Source: Nitrospinota bacterium (GTDB lineage Bacteria; Nitrospinota; Nitrospinia; Nitrospinales; VA-1). Taken from it: a stretch of 40,958 nucleotides of DNA. The notes under the pieces are model-generated. The model saw only the letters and a list, made by a program, of their open reading frames with translations. It had not been told where the DNA came from and searched no databases. How positions within the stretch are numbered: position 1 is the first letter of the stretch; every line of letters starts with the position of its first letter. The stretch covers positions 1-40,958 of the forward strand of contig DUZG01000011.1 in assembly GCA_013349585.1 (NCBI GenBank), given 5' to 3'. The position numbers and the translations under genes are program-made. Below are positions 40,457 through 40,958 of this stretch, one piece after another.

Positions 40457-40958
40457 GTGAGACACCTCTTTTAATAAAGTCCATGAAGCTCCTGGGTTGG
40501 GAACGAATCACCGCAGCTCTGGCCAATCATACTTGTTCGCCTTACACCCATGATTATTGTCTACAATTAAAACCTGAAACAGAATTTGAAACTGCGCAAA
40601 AGCGGCTGGATGAAACAGCTGAAATGATGGCTCTGCTGGATTCTCTAGAATCGTTCCCCATGGATCGGTTTGAAAACATCCATCCCATTTTTAAGGATGT
40701 GGACGAGCAAAGCACGATTGCTCCAAGCCAATGCCTCATCATTATGAAGTTGCTACGACTTTGCAGAAATCTTTGCAAAGACCTTGCTAAAAAAGAAGCC
40801 TTCCCTAATATCCAGGGCTGGCTATCACAACTTGACCCCTTGAAGGAATTTTTTGATGACTTGTTGCGCTGCATAGACGATGAAGGCAATATAAAAGAAA
40901 ATGCCACACCGGAATTGAAACAAGCGATTCGAGAAATCGAAGCCGCTCGCAACAAGCT
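40453..40958 (+). CDS. mutS2: MutS2-family protein, N-terminal part, cut by window end
   Basis: The ATG at 40453 overlaps the esterase stop and the frame stays open to the last base, 168 residues. It matches the N-terminal helical lever region of MutS2: LLGWERITAALANHTCSPYT, a L-K-P-E-T-E-F-E-T-A motif, D-E-T-A-E-M-M-A-L-L, then LRCIDDEGNIKENATPELKQ and AIREIEAARNKL. The I-D-D-E-G-x-I ... A-S/T-P-E-L segment is a MutS2 hallmark. MutS2 proteins are ATPases that act on branched DNA or stalled ribosomes; the ATPase and Smr domains lie outside the window. Confidence 0.88.
   Translation, partial: MSETPLLIKSMKLLGWERITAALANHTCSPYTHDYCLQLKPETEFETAQKRLDETAEMMALLDSLESFPMDRFENIHPIFKDVDEQSTIAPSQCLIIMKLLRLCRNLCKDLAKKEAFPNIQGWLSQLDPLKEFFDDLLRCIDDEGNIKENATPELKQAIREIEAARNK

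Noticed and set aside
40554-40955. A 133-codon minus-strand frame at the window end
   Set aside because: It is antisense to the mutS2 start, which has a clear family match and overlaps the upstream stop by ATGA.

Overview
This window looks like chromosomal DNA of a Gram-negative, non-enteric bacterium of moderate to low GC. Evidence for the envelope type is an AsmA-like protein, a lipoprotein with a lipobox and an S1/P1 nuclease with a signal peptide. The gene mix (TorD-type chaperone, long-linker polyferredoxin, B12-domain radical SAM protein, LarE, PII-like protein, PiT/DUF47 phosphate pair, an AspRS with the non-discriminating signature) would suit a Nitrospinota or deltaproteobacteria-like lineage. 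That placement is inference. No rRNA, tRNA, CRISPR array, prophage or complete insertion sequence was seen.

Layout. 0-1.5 kb: 3' part of an AsmA-family gene. 1.5-4.2 kb: a small decayed island with a broken phnA, a SUI1/YciH gene, a truncated acyltransferase-3 fragment, two copies of a ~50-bp repeat and an AT-rich orphan gene. 4.2-8.2 kb: small zinc-ribbon gene, bioD, an OmpR-type two-component system, and a divergent acyl desaturase. 8.3-11.1 kb: DUF2797 with a coupled membrane peptide, a broken HDOD gene, and a small Cys-containing protein with a clear terminator. 11.1-16.1 kb: PiT permease with DUF47 partner, MBL hydrolase, frameshifted S1/P1 nuclease, PlsC. 15.6-19.3 kb: an iron-sulfur maturation cluster made of a peroxiredoxin fold without its catalytic Cys, a CGFT monothiol glutaredoxin, BolA, an A-type carrier, and a YgfZ/IBA57 protein fused to a TPR tail. 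19.3-32.7 kb: mostly unrecognised large proteins, with a TorD chaperone, a Cys-pair protein, an 866-aa TPR protein, a 646-aa protein with a methyltransferase-like end, a B12/radical SAM protein and a polyferredoxin. 32.8-36 kb: aspS, larE and a coupled membrane peptide. 36.2-38.2 kb: PII-like (frameshifted), yggS and proC in an operon. 38.2 kb to end: SprT-like metallopeptidase, an esterase lipoprotein and the start of mutS2.

Two themes stand out. First, the iron-sulfur cluster brings together the bacterial counterparts of mitochondrial ISCA, IBA57, GLRX5 and BOLA, with three atypical members. Second, four genes (phnA, HDOD, S1/P1 nuclease, PII-like) are each broken by a single-base length change in a homopolymer. 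Two of these (phnA, HDOD) carry additional lesions and look genuinely decayed. The other two are otherwise intact and could be sequencing errors or be rescued by slippage.

Annotations rest on reading motifs by eye; no database search or alignment was run.
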